DNA of 64,000 nucleotides, from assembly GCF_024137025.1 (NCBI RefSeq), contig NZ_JAMYJR010000003.1, positions 372,001-436,000 of the forward strand. The letters run 5' to 3'. This document shows, in pieces, positions 56,661 to 64,000 of this stretch. The DNA comes from Paractinoplanes aksuensis (GTDB lineage: Bacteria; Actinomycetota; Actinomycetes; Mycobacteriales; Micromonosporaceae). The notes below the pieces were generated by a model. It made no database searches. It was not told the origin of the DNA and worked only from the letters and a program-made list of their open reading frames with translations. The translations under genes and the position numbers were made by a program. Numbering within the stretch: the stretch's first letter is position 1; each line of letters begins with the position of its first letter.

Positions 56661-56953
56661 CAGAACGGCATCTCGACGCCGTCGACGCTCGCCGATCGGA
56701 ACGCGGCAGCCTTCGCCGGATCGAAGCCCTCCTCCTGAGCGGCCAGCCCGGCGGCACGAACCAGGCGTTCGGACTGGAACCTGCGGAACGCGGCCTCGTC
56801 GGCCCAGATGTTGATGATCCGCCAGCCCTCGTCAGACGGGCCGGCCACGTGAGCCAGCAGGCCCGGCGGCCGGTCCGGACCGAGGTGCTTCTCCACCTGC
56901 CGGTACTCCTGCTCGCTGACTCCGGGCATGTCTTGCACGACGCCGTACGGCAC
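56660..56953 (-). CDS. Antibiotic biosynthesis monooxygenase (ABM) domain protein
   Basis: A 97-residue ferredoxin-like protein. PGVSEQEYRQVEKHLGPDRP and GWRIINIWADEAAFRRFQSE follow the ABM/Dabb-like beta-alpha-beta pattern. Such proteins act as cofactor-free oxygenases or detoxify reactive small molecules. It is first in the cassette operon and lies next to the TetR operator, so it is probably induced by a ligand. Confidence 0.85.
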   Translation of the reverse strand: MPYGVVQDMPGVSEQEYRQVEKHLGPDRPPGLLAHVAGPSDEGWRIINIWADEAAFRRFQSERLVRAAGLAAQEEGFDPAKAAAFRSASVDGVEMPF

Positions 56954-56974
56954 AACTGTCCCCCTGATGTCGAG

Positions 56975-56997
56975 TCGATAGAGTGAAGCTCTATCGA
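56975..56997. promoter_or_regulatory. TetR operator of the mobile cassette
   Basis: Perfect 9-bp arms TCGATAGAG and CTCTATCGA around a 5-nt spacer. It is located between the divergent monooxygenase operon and the TetR gene, 22 bp from each start. It is AT-rich compared with the flanks. Confidence 0.75.
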
Positions 56998-57018
56998 ATA
57001 GTGGACTACGCTGCCCGC

Positions 57019-57654
57019 GTGACTGTCAACCGGCGTTACGTCTCGCCCCGGCGTCAGGAACAGGCTCGGCAGACCCGGCGGGCGATCCTCGACGCCGCCG
57101 CCAAACTGTTCGTGGACCCGGGCTACGCTGCGACGCCACTGACTGCCGTCGCCGTCGAGGCCGGCGTCGCCGTGCAAACCGTGTACGCGGTGTTCGGCAA
57201 CAAACGCCAGCTGCTCTCCGATCTCGTCGATGTCACCTTGGTCGGCGACGACGAGCGGGTGGAGATGGCGCAGCGTTCGTTCGTCGCCGACATCCGGGCG
57301 CTGACCGGCCTGCGGGCGAAGCTCGCGCGGTATGCCCGGCACCTGGCCGAGACCCATGCGCGACAGGTGCACGTCATGCTGGCCCTGGCTGGTGCGGCGA
57401 CCGCCGACGCCGACGCCGCGGCAATCTGGCGCAAGAACCTCGAGGACCGGCACCGCGGCATGGCGATGTTCGCCGCCGATCTCGCGGCCACCGGCGAGGT
57501 CCTGGTGAGTCAGGAGCGGGCCGCCGACGTGCTATGGCTCGCACAGGACATCCGCAACTACGACTGGCTGGTCCGCGAGCGCGGGTGGCCGGTTGAACGG
57601 TTCGAGCAGTGGTTCGTGGACGGCGTCGCCGCCGTGCTTAGCGCGCCTGACTGA
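57019..57654 (+). CDS. TetR-family regulator of the mobile cassette
   Basis: A 211-residue regulator. Helix-turn-helix LTAVAVEAGVAVQTVYAVFG followed by NKRQLLSDLV. GTG 57019 is chosen because an upstream in-frame ATG (56983) falls within the operator. It should repress the divergent monooxygenase-methyltransferase-lipoprotein operon. Together they form a self-contained, ligand-inducible unit moved by the cassette. Confidence 0.9.
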   Translation: MTVNRRYVSPRRQEQARQTRRAILDAAAKLFVDPGYAATPLTAVAVEAGVAVQTVYAVFGNKRQLLSDLVDVTLVGDDERVEMAQRSFVADIRALTGLRAKLARYARHLAETHARQVHVMLALAGAATADADAAAIWRKNLEDRHRGMAMFAADLAATGEVLVSQERAADVLWLAQDIRNYDWLVRERGWPVERFEQWFVDGVAAVLSAPD

Positions 57655-57692
57655 TCCGCACTCGCACCGCAACCACCCGCCGCCACCGCGGA

Positions 57693-57722
57693 CACCTCAA
57701 CCCCGCTTAACTTCGAAGAGCC
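57693..57722 (-). repeat. Right terminal inverted repeat of the cassette
   Basis: On the reverse strand it starts GGCTCTTCGAAGTTAAGCGG; three mismatches to the left end. The duplication GGAATGAC follows immediately at 57723-57730. Confidence 0.88.
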
Positions 57723-57730
57723 GGAATGAC

Positions 57731-58434
57731 CTGTCCCGAAGCCCCTGCGTGGTCACACCGCAAGCGATAGTTCCGGCCCTTCTTTTCGCCGGGAGAAGGA
57801 TCGTCCGGCCGTCTGAGGTTATTTCACCCATCGAGCATTGCCGGTGTTTCCACGGCCCCTTTTCTCGACCCGGGTGATGGGTGCTCGGCGGGCCGCGCGT
57901 GGTGCGCCGGCCGTTGGCGTGGCGTGTTCGCCGCCGGTGGCGGGTTGCGGAGGATGTCGGTGACCGCCTGGCGGGAGTGGGGGCGGGGCGGCGAGTGGGC
58001 CCGGTCGGTGTGCGCGCGTCGCCTGGTTGGTGTTGTTGGTCCGGCGTGGTGGTTCGGTGTTGGCGGGCGGCCGGGATTGCGGCGGGTGAATGCCGGCCGG
58101 TTCGTCCGGGCCGTGCGCTCGGTTCGGGTCGCGGGTTCGTTACGGGCGTGGGCTTGGGCCTGGCCTGTCGGTAGGTCTCTGGTGCGCCCGGTACGCTCTG
58201 TGCCGCCTTGGCGTGCGCGTTCGGGCCGGGGTGCGGGTTCTGTGCGCTGATCGCGGGCATGTGGCTGGTGGCGTCCCCACCGCCGGCGACGAGCGTGGTC
58301 ACGGCGGAATTCGTCTGGGACCGGCGGGCCTCGGCCGGGGCTGGCTCGCTCCTGTGCTCGGTTGGGAGCTTGGTTACCGGCGAGGAACTAAGAGTTCAGA
58401 GGGCGCCCAGTCGGGCATGCTTGGATTGCTGGCC
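57731..58434. other. 700-bp region without a supported gene
   Basis: 57731-57870 has lower GC. A reverse frame there (MGEITSDGRTILLPAKRRAG) runs straight into the cassette's right end, so a small gene may have been broken by the insertion. 57870-58400 is strongly G/T-skewed on the plus strand and gives long spurious frames. The promoter of the ketosynthase gene should be near its end. Confidence 0.4.
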
Positions 58435-59388
58435 ATGACCCATCCTCTGCAGCGCCGCGCCGGTCACCCCGGGTCGCGCATCCTGAGCGTCGCCTCGTAC
58501 CGTCCGCGGACCGAGGTGGGCAACGAGACGATTGCCCCTCTGATCGACTCCAGCGATGAGTGGATCCGCCGCCGCTGCGGCATCGAGTCGCGGCGGCGCG
58601 CCGCGCCCGATGAGGACTTGGTCATGATGGCCACGGCGGCCGCCTCCAAGGCGCTCGCGGGCGCCGGTGTCGATCCGCACGACGTCTCGGCCGTGCTGGT
58701 AGCGACGATGTCCCATCGCGGCCGCGCGACCACCGTGGCACCCCTGGTGGCCGACCTGCTGGGTTCAAGCTCGGCCGCCGCTATGGATCTAGGGGCGGCG
58801 TGCGCCGGATTCCCGTACGCACTTGCGACCGCTGACGCGCTCGTTCGCAGCGGCGCGGCCGGCTATGTGGTCCTGGTCGGCGCCGAGCGCATGACTGACA
58901 TCATCGACGAGCGCGACCGCGGCACCGCTTTCCTTTTCGGTGACGGCGCGGGCGCGGTCGTCGTCGGTCCGGCGCAGGAGTGCGGCATCGGTCCGGTGAT
59001 TTGGGGTGCCGACGGCTCCGGAAGTGAACTGCTGCGATACGACGAAGCGGGCATCCTGCGCATGGCCGGTCCTGAGGTCTTCCGCTGGGCGACCTCCGTC
59101 GTTCCTGACGTGGCCAGGCGCGCCTTGGACGCCGCGGGCATCTCCGCCGGCGACCTTGCGGCCTTCATCCCTCACCAGGCCAACCTGCGCATCACCTCGG
59201 TCGCCGCCAAGGCCCTGGGGCTCGGCCCGCACGTCACGGTGGCCACCGACATCGTCACCAACGGCAACACCGGCGCGGCCTCCATCCCCCAGGCGATGGC
59301 AGCCCTGGCCGGCACGACGGGTCCCGCACTGCTCGTGGGCTTCGGCGCCGGACTCTCGTACGCGGCTCAGGTCGTTGAATTGCCCTGA
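58435..59388 (+). CDS. 3-oxoacyl-ACP synthase III (FabH/KAS III-like)
   Basis: A 317-residue thiolase-fold enzyme. Catalytic Cys123 is in DLGAACAGFPYAL, His in FIPHQANLRI and Asn in IVTNGNTGAASIP; the FGDGAGAVVVG glycine motif is present. It condenses an acyl-CoA starter with malonyl-ACP. No acp, fabD or PKS genes are adjacent, so this is a secondary copy or specialised ketosynthase. ATG 58435; ATG 58417 is also possible. Confidence 0.92.
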   Translation: MTHPLQRRAGHPGSRILSVASYRPRTEVGNETIAPLIDSSDEWIRRRCGIESRRRAAPDEDLVMMATAAASKALAGAGVDPHDVSAVLVATMSHRGRATTVAPLVADLLGSSSAAAMDLGAACAGFPYALATADALVRSGAAGYVVLVGAERMTDIIDERDRGTAFLFGDGAGAVVVGPAQECGIGPVIWGADGSGSELLRYDEAGILRMAGPEVFRWATSVVPDVARRALDAAGISAGDLAAFIPHQANLRITSVAAKALGLGPHVTVATDIVTNGNTGAASIPQAMAALAGTTGPALLVGFGAGLSYAAQVVELP

Positions 59389-59694
59389 CCGGCCCTCTGC
59401 GGGGGCTGGACGGCGCTGACCCGGCGAGGCGTGGCGTGTGATCGCCGCCGCCGCTCAGCGGCGTCGAAGCGATGCTCGGGCTTCGTACGGGTGGAACACC
59501 GATCAGGGGTATGCGGCGATCTCGTGTTCCCACTCGGCCGCGGCCCGCTCAATACCCTGAGGCGTCAGGTGAGCTCGGATGACGAAGGGCGTACGGGAAC
59601 TGATACCCGGTTACTCGCAGGTCCACTCCGAACCCGGCAGCGTCGATCAAGCGCACAGCCCGGAGTCTGCCAGGGGAACGACCCCGGTGGGGCG
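59389..59694. other. Intergenic region with a possible gene relic
   Basis: A reverse-strand frame ending at TGA 59503-59505 reads HLTPQGIERAAAEWEHEIAA, which looks like the end of a real protein. A stop about 34 codons upstream and no start leave only a fragment. The remainder shows nothing recognisable. Confidence 0.3.
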
Positions 59695-60735
59695 TCAGGC
59701 GGAGTGGCGCCAGACGACGGGGGAGTCGAGCACCATGTTGAGGTCGACCGGTTCGGCGCCTGCGATCTGGCGTAGGACCAGTTCGGCGGCGTTCCGGCCG
59801 ACCTCGCGGGCCGGCTGGTGCACGGTGGACAGGGGTGGCTGGGTGCGTAGCGCCCAGGAGCTGTCGTCGAAGCCGACCAGGCCCACGTCCTCGGGGACCC
59901 GCCGGCCGGCCTCGCGCAGCGCCTCGAGTGCGCCGGCCGCCACCGCGTCTGAGGCCGCGAACACCCCGTCGATGGCGGGCTCGCGGTCCAGCAGGGCGCG
60001 CATGCCCTTCACGCCGTACGTGTAGTCGTAGAGCGGTACGTCGGCCACCAGGGCCGGGTCGAAACGTTCGCCGAGCGCCTGTTTGAAGCCGGTGAGGCGG
60101 TCGGCGCCGGAGTCGCGGTCGAGCGCGGCGGCGATCATGCCGATCCGCCGGCGGCCGGTTTCCATCAGGCGCCGGGTGATGGCCAGGGCCGAGCCGGCGT
60201 TGTCGATGCCCACGTACGGCATGTCTCGGGCCAGGTCGGGCGGGTGGCCCACGAACGTCGTCGGTAGCCCTATCTCGGCGATCAGCCGGATGATCGGGTC
60301 GTGCGAGCGGGCCGAGACGATGATCGCGCCGTCGACGAAGCCGCCGCTCAGGTAGCGGCCGACCCGTTGCATGTCCCGGTCGGAGTCGATGACCAGGCTG
60401 ACCATCTGGTGGTCGGCCAGGGACAGCGCCGAATTGGCGCCCAGCATGATGGCCCCGATGTTGGGGTCTTCCAGCAGCAGCGAATGCGGTTCCAGGGCCA
60501 GGAAGCCGACGGCCTGTGAGCGTTGCCGGGCCAGCATGCTGGCGGCCCGGTTGGGGACGTAGCCGACCTTGGCGATGGCCGCTTCGATGGCCGTGCGGGC
60601 GTCGGCCGAGACGTAGCCGCCGTTGAGGACGCGGTTGACCGTTCCGCGGGAAACGCCGGCTGCCGCGGCCACGTCATGCACGGTGGCGCGGCGCGCTTTC
60701 CTGGGCCCGGTCACGGCCAACACTGTACGGCCCAT
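59695..60735 (-). CDS. LacI-family regulator of the beta-galactosidase locus
   Basis: A 346-residue regulator. Helix-turn-helix ATVHDVAAAAGVSRGTVNRV, hinge VPNRAASMLARQRSQAVGFL, ligand core from about residue 70. It is not part of the 27-43 kb paralog set. It likely binds the paired 18-bp palindromes before the GH42 gene. ATG 60735 precedes the HTH by about 18 residues. Confidence 0.9.
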   Translation of the reverse strand: MGRTVLAVTGPRKARRATVHDVAAAAGVSRGTVNRVLNGGYVSADARTAIEAAIAKVGYVPNRAASMLARQRSQAVGFLALEPHSLLLEDPNIGAIMLGANSALSLADHQMVSLVIDSDRDMQRVGRYLSGGFVDGAIIVSARSHDPIIRLIAEIGLPTTFVGHPPDLARDMPYVGIDNAGSALAITRRLMETGRRRIGMIAAALDRDSGADRLTGFKQALGERFDPALVADVPLYDYTYGVKGMRALLDREPAIDGVFAASDAVAAGALEALREAGRRVPEDVGLVGFDDSSWALRTQPPLSTVHQPAREVGRNAAELVLRQIAGAEPVDLNMVLDSPVVWRHSA

Positions 60736-60760
60736 GGCGGTGCTGGTGCCGCTGATGGGC

Positions 60761-61402
60761 TCAGTGCCGCGCCACACACCGAAGCATGATCAGCTGCCGG
60801 CCGCTACTCAGGTTTCGGCCCGCGTAGTCGGTCCGAACCAAGCCTTGATCGCGCGTGGCTGGTTGAGGGCCGGCCCGGTTCGGGCGTGGGAGGTCGGTGC
60901 CGGCCCAGTTCGGGGCTGGGTGCTCAGGTGCTGGCCGGACTCGGGCGTGGGTGGTGGGGTGCTGGCCCGGATCGGTGGGGGCGGTCGGATGGTGGTCCCG
61001 TGGCGGGCGGAGGTTTGCGGCTTGGCTCGACGTCGATGCCCAGGTCGCGAGCGCGCTGGCACGTCGGGGGTGCTGCCGGAAGATGTCGCGCACCTGCTGC
61101 CGTACGGGCTCAGGTCCTTTTTCGTACGCGTCCAGGAGCGCTTCGAGCGCGGCCGTGGCCTCGGCCCGCACGCCGGCCCGGTCGATCCGGGGCGGCTCGG
61201 CCCGCAACCTGTCCCAGAGGCCGGGGTCGGTGAGGTCCAGCACGGTATCGGGAAGCTCGGCCAGCGCCAACTCTACGAAGGCCACGTCCTCGCGCATCCG
61301 GGCGATGTCCACGAGCGGCAAGTCAGCAACGGGCGGCAATCCCTGGAAGTTCGCTATTGACCCCCGGAGTTCGGCCGCCCTAGTGTGTGCCCGTTCACAC
61401 AA
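60761..61402 (-). CDS. Hypothetical protein, probably frameshifted
   Basis: Codons 15-105 show good actinobacterial codon bias (MREDVAFVELALAELPDTVL, then DLTDPGLWDRLRAEPPRI). After FRQHP the bias moves to another frame (RARDLGIDVEPSRKP), and the listed frame turns into Pro/His/Thr-rich low-complexity sequence. This suggests a frameshift near 61068. The family is unknown. TTG 61402 overlaps operator 1 of the GH42 gene; a start further in is possible. Confidence 0.35.
   Translation of the reverse strand: MCERAHTRAAELRGSIANFQGLPPVADLPLVDIARMREDVAFVELALAELPDTVLDLTDPGLWDRLRAEPPRIDRAGVRAEATAALEALLDAYEKGPEPVRQQVRDIFRQHPRRASALATWASTSSQAANLRPPRDHHPTAPTDPGQHPTTHARVRPAPEHPAPNWAGTDLPRPNRAGPQPATRDQGLVRTDYAGRNLSSGRQLIMLRCVARH
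61384..61401. promoter_or_regulatory. Operator 1 upstream of the GH42 gene
   Basis: TGTGTGCCCGTTCACACA: 6-bp perfect arms, 18 bp overall, the same length and outer arms as operator 2. It is likely a LacI-family site. Confidence 0.65.
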
Positions 61403-61430
61403 ACGTCATCGGCGGTTGCTCATGGCGAAA

Positions 61431-61448
61431 TGTGTGCACGTGCACACA
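61431..61448. promoter_or_regulatory. Operator 2 upstream of the GH42 gene
   Basis: TGTGTGCACGTGCACACA is a perfect 18-bp palindrome, 15 bp before the GH42 ATG and 47 bp centre-to-centre from operator 1. It overlaps the ribosome-site region and would block transcription. Confidence 0.75.
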
Positions 61449-61463
61449 CAGAGGGGTTCGAGG

Positions 61464-63557
61464 ATGCTACGGCTGGGCTGCGACTACAACTACGAGCAGT
61501 GGTCGCCTGATGTCTGGCGTGAGGACATGGGCCTCATGCGCGAGGCCGGCGTCAGCCTCGTTGCCGTCAACGTGTTCGGGTGGTCGCAGATCGAGCCCCG
61601 GGCCGGCGAGTACGACTTCGCCGCGCTGGACGAGATCGTCGGGCTTCTGCACGCGGCCGGCATCAAGCTCAACCTGGGCACCGGCACCGCGAGCGCCCCG
61701 CCCTGGCTGACCCGTCGCCACCCCGCGGTGCTGCCGGTGACCGCCGACGGCACCACCCGCTTCCCGGGCGGCCGCCAGGCCTGGTGCCCCAGCTCGCCGG
61801 TGTTCCGCGAGCACGCCCTGCGGCTCGTCGAGCAGGTCGCCCGTCGCTACGGCAACAACCCGGCGCTCGACCTCTGGCACGTGTCGAACGAGCTCGGCTG
61901 CCACAACGCCCTCTGCTACTGCGACGCCAGCGCCCAGGCCTTCCAGCGGTGGCTGGAACGGCGGTACGGCACGGTCGAGGCACTCAACAAGGCCTGGGGC
62001 ACCGCCTTCTGGAGCCAGCGCTACGCGAGCTTCGACGAGGTCCAGCCCCCGCGGGCCGCGTTGTCGGTGCGCAACCCGGCCCAGCTGGTCGACTTCCAGC
62101 GCTTCTCGTCGGACGAGCTGCTCGACTACTACCGCGCCGAGGCCGAGGTCATCCGGCGCCACTCGACCAACCCGATCACCACCAACTTCATGGTGACCGC
62201 CCACATCCGCAACCAGAACTACTGGTCGTGGGCCGCCGACATGGACGTCATCGCCAACGACCACTACCTCGACCACCGCCTGGCCGACCCGGTGGCCGAG
62301 CTGTCGTTCGCGGCCGACCTCACCCGCGGCCTGGCCGGTGGCCGTCCGTGGATCCTGATGGAGACCGCGACCGGCGCCGTCAACTGGCAGCCCTACAACC
62401 TGGCCAAGGAGCCCGGTCAGCTGCTGCGCAACGCGCTGACCCACGTGGCCCGGGGCGCCGACGCGATCTGTTTCTTCCAGTGGCGGGCCTCGGCCCAAGG
62501 CGCCGAGAAGTTCCACTCGGCGATCGTCCCGCACGCGGGAACGGACACCGCGGTCTGGCGCGAAGTGCTCGAGTTGTCGGAAACACTCGAGAAACTGAGC
62601 GAAGTCGGCGGTACGAAGGTCGAGGCGGACACCGCGCTCATCTTCAGCTGGGAATCGTGGTGGGCGACCGACACCGAGGCCCGGCCCTCCCAGGATCTCC
62701 GCTATCTCGACCAGGTGCACGCCGCCTACCAGGCGCTGCGCGAACTCGGCGTCACTGTCGACATCGTCGCCCCCGGCCGCGACCTCAACCGCTACCGCAC
62801 TGTTGTCGTGCCCTGCCTGCACATGGTCTCGGACCAGGAGGCGGCCGTGGTCACCGACTTCGTCGAGGCGGGTGGCCACGCGGTCATCACGTTCTACAGC
62901 GGCATCGTCGACCCCGACGACCGGGTACGCCTCGGCGGCTACCCGGGCGCCTTCCGGGAGTTGCTCGGCGTGGTCAGCGAGGAGTTCGCCCCGCTGCTAC
63001 CCGGCACGTCGGTGCCGTTGGCCGACGGCAGTCACGCCGGCCTCTGGGCCGAGCGCCTACGCCTGACCACGGCCAGAACCGCTTTGGCGTACGCCGACGG
63101 CCGCCCCGCCGTCACCCGCAACACTTTCGGCGCCGGCGAGGCCTGGTACATCTCCACCGCCCTCGGCACCCCCACCCTGCGCGACGTTCTCGCGAGCGCG
63201 ATGAACGCCCACAACGCTCAAGCGGCCGCCGACACCGCTCAACCGCGCGCGCAGTTCGCCCACTCGGGCGCGCAACTCGCTCATGACGGCGCGCAACTCG
63301 CTCATGACGGCGCGCAACTCGCTCACCTCGGTGCGCAAGTCACTCACGGCGGCTTCGGCGGCGTTCGTTCGCGCGCCGAGGTCGTCCATCCGGACGCGGA
63401 GGTCGTGCGCCGAGGGCCGTTCGTCTTCGTGGTCAACCACGGGAGCAAGGACATCGAACACCCGATCACCGGCCACGAGCTGGTGACCGGCCAGCCGGTC
63501 ACCGGTTCGGTCACCGTGCCCGGTGGCGCGGTCCGGGTCGTACGGGAGGAGGCGTGA
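61464..63557 (+). CDS. GH42 beta-galactosidase
   Basis: A 697-residue intracellular glycosidase (no signal peptide). The TIM barrel has acid/base Glu143 (WHVSNELG) and nucleophile Glu300 (ILMETATGAVNWQ). The Cys cluster CHNALCYCD, with WCPSS upstream, is the GH42 zinc site. Trimerisation and beta domains follow. It hydrolyses beta-galactosides or arabinogalactan oligosaccharides brought in by the following ABC transporter. ATG 61464 with GAGGGG; ATG 61422 would pass through the palindrome. A 7-residue repeat interrupts the C-terminal domain. GTGA overlap with the permease. Confidence 0.95.
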   Translation: MLRLGCDYNYEQWSPDVWREDMGLMREAGVSLVAVNVFGWSQIEPRAGEYDFAALDEIVGLLHAAGIKLNLGTGTASAPPWLTRRHPAVLPVTADGTTRFPGGRQAWCPSSPVFREHALRLVEQVARRYGNNPALDLWHVSNELGCHNALCYCDASAQAFQRWLERRYGTVEALNKAWGTAFWSQRYASFDEVQPPRAALSVRNPAQLVDFQRFSSDELLDYYRAEAEVIRRHSTNPITTNFMVTAHIRNQNYWSWAADMDVIANDHYLDHRLADPVAELSFAADLTRGLAGGRPWILMETATGAVNWQPYNLAKEPGQLLRNALTHVARGADAICFFQWRASAQGAEKFHSAIVPHAGTDTAVWREVLELSETLEKLSEVGGTKVEADTALIFSWESWWATDTEARPSQDLRYLDQVHAAYQALRELGVTVDIVAPGRDLNRYRTVVVPCLHMVSDQEAAVVTDFVEAGGHAVITFYSGIVDPDDRVRLGGYPGAFRELLGVVSEEFAPLLPGTSVPLADGSHAGLWAERLRLTTARTALAYADGRPAVTRNTFGAGEAWYISTALGTPTLRDVLASAMNAHNAQAAADTAQPRAQFAHSGAQLAHDGAQLAHDGAQLAHLGAQVTHGGFGGVRSRAEVVHPDAEVVRRGPFVFVVNHGSKDIEHPITGHELVTGQPVTGSVTVPGGAVRVVREEA
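63248..63352 (+). repeat. 21-bp in-frame tandem repeat inside the GH42 gene, five copies
   Basis: Copies begin at 63248, 63269, 63290, 63311 and 63332 with GCGCA(A/G). They encode GAQLAHD-type heptads between the end of the beta-sandwich and the last strands. Copies 2 and 3 are almost identical, indicating recent expansion. Confidence 0.85.
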
Positions 63558-63559
63558 CC

Positions 63560-64000
63560 ATGACACAGACAATGACCACCGTCGACGTGCCCGAGGGCAC
63601 CGAGACACCACATAAGGGCGGCCGGGCGGTCCGGTACGGCCGGGCAGTGCCCTTCTTCGTCGTCCCCTTCGGGCTGCTCTTCGTTCTCTTCTATCTGGTG
63701 CCCATCGGGTACGCGATCGTGCAGTCCCTCTACACGGTCGAGCGCACCGGCACGTTCGGTCCGGCCCGCGAGGTCTTCGGCGGTCTCGTGCAGTACCAGC
63801 GGGTCTTCGAGGACGGCCCGTTCTGGGCGTCGATCGGCCGGGTGCTGCTGTTCGGCGTCGTCCAGGTGCCGGTCATGCTGGGCCTGGCCCTGGTGCTGGC
63901 CCTGCTGCTCGACTCGGGCCTCGTCAAAGGTCGCCGCTTCTTCCGGCTGGCCTTCTTCGTGCCGTACGCGATTCCGGGTGTCATCGCCGCGATCATGTGG
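63560..64000 (+). CDS. Sugar ABC transporter permease (MalF-type), partial
   Basis: The first 147 residues of a BPD_transp_1 permease: a hydrophilic N-terminus, helix 1 (FFVVPFGLLFVLFYLVPIGY), SLYTVERTG, LVQYQRVFEDGPFWASIGRV, helices through FFVPYAIPGVIAAIMW. The EAA loop lies beyond the window. ATG 63560 is preferred, because GGGAGGAGG is 7 nt upstream; the overlapping GTG 63554 is too close. It belongs to an oligosaccharide transporter co-transcribed with the GH42 gene. Confidence 0.9.
   Translation, partial: MTQTMTTVDVPEGTETPHKGGRAVRYGRAVPFFVVPFGLLFVLFYLVPIGYAIVQSLYTVERTGTFGPAREVFGGLVQYQRVFEDGPFWASIGRVLLFGVVQVPVMLGLALVLALLLDSGLVKGRRFFRLAFFVPYAIPGVIAAIMW

Larger units (their letters stand above)
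55020..57722. mobile_element. ISL3-like mobile insertion cassette with passenger genes (2703 bp)
   Basis: Bounded by 30-bp terminal inverted repeats, 27 of 30 identical, both starting GGCTCTTCGAA and continuing (T/G)TT(G/A)AGCGGGG. It is flanked on both sides by the same 8-bp duplication GGAATGAC (55012-55019 and 57723-57730). GGCTCTT termini and 8-bp duplications are hallmarks of the ISL3 family. The interior holds a lipoprotein, methyltransferase, monooxygenase and TetR gene instead of a full transposase; only a scrap of ISL3-type transposase is left near the left end. It would need transposase in trans. A smaller MITE-like element is nested inside. Confidence 0.85.

Noticed and set aside
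58090..58434. N-terminal extension of the FabH-like protein
   Set aside because: The region is G/T-skewed and low-complexity; ketosynthase similarity starts at about 58480.
58435..59388. Fatty-acid or polyketide gene cluster
   Set aside because: The KAS III gene is alone; no acyl carrier protein, malonyltransferase or other ketosynthase is nearby.

Overview
The window is high-GC DNA with strong third-position G/C bias, frequent GTG starts and many ATGA/GTGA stop-start overlaps. It fits an actinobacterial chromosome. The multi-PAS hybrid kinases, LacI-controlled sugar operons, LAL-type LuxR regulator and membrane Ser/Thr kinase suggest a Micromonosporaceae member such as Actinoplanes, but that placement is inference. 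I saw no tRNA, rRNA or CRISPR array.

Layout. 0-8 kb: a membrane Ser/Thr kinase, then two divergent multidomain sensor kinases starting 20 bp apart. 8-17 kb: a nucleotidyltransferase, a secreted protein, a solo cytochrome oxidase subunit I, a CPBP protease, an iron-siderophore ABC operon behind an IdeR/DmdR-type box, and a TauE/SafE exporter. 17-27 kb: a TetR regulator with a long operator, a LAL LuxR regulator, a TPR protein, an ECF sigma factor with a membrane partner, an acetyltransferase, a Tat-exported hydrolase and a NarL-type two-component pair. 27-32 kb: a LacI regulator, an NmrA-like reductase, a repeat-rich gap, a TetR gene whose 3' end is tandemly duplicated, and a second LacI regulator.

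32.5-41 kb is the main metabolic unit: a YtfQ-R-T/YjfF-type sugar ABC transporter followed in the same direction by araB, araD and araA, ending at a strong bidirectional terminator. It imports a pentose (probably arabinose, perhaps furanose) and converts it to D-xylulose-5-phosphate. A hairpin after the binding-protein gene and LacI-type operators upstream suggest its control. 41-54 kb holds mixed genes: a MazG-like protein, a solo LanC-like protein with a CCG zinc motif, a LacI protein lacking its DNA-binding domain, a LysR/LysE pair, acetyltransferases, a methyltransferase, a STAS protein, a TetR-nitronate monooxygenase pair and a TrpB2-type synthase.

55.0-57.7 kb is the most unusual region: a 2.7-kb element with 30-bp ISL3-like terminal inverted repeats (27/30 matching) and a perfect 8-bp target duplication. 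It carries a lipoprotein-methyltransferase-monooxygenase operon and a divergent TetR gene, with only a transposase scrap. It resembles a mobile insertion cassette, and a separate MITE-like element with 24-bp inverted repeats is nested in it. 58.4-64 kb: a FabH-like ketosynthase, a fourth LacI regulator, a degraded gene, a GH42 beta-galactosidase behind two matching palindromes, and the start of a sugar ABC permease cut by the window end.
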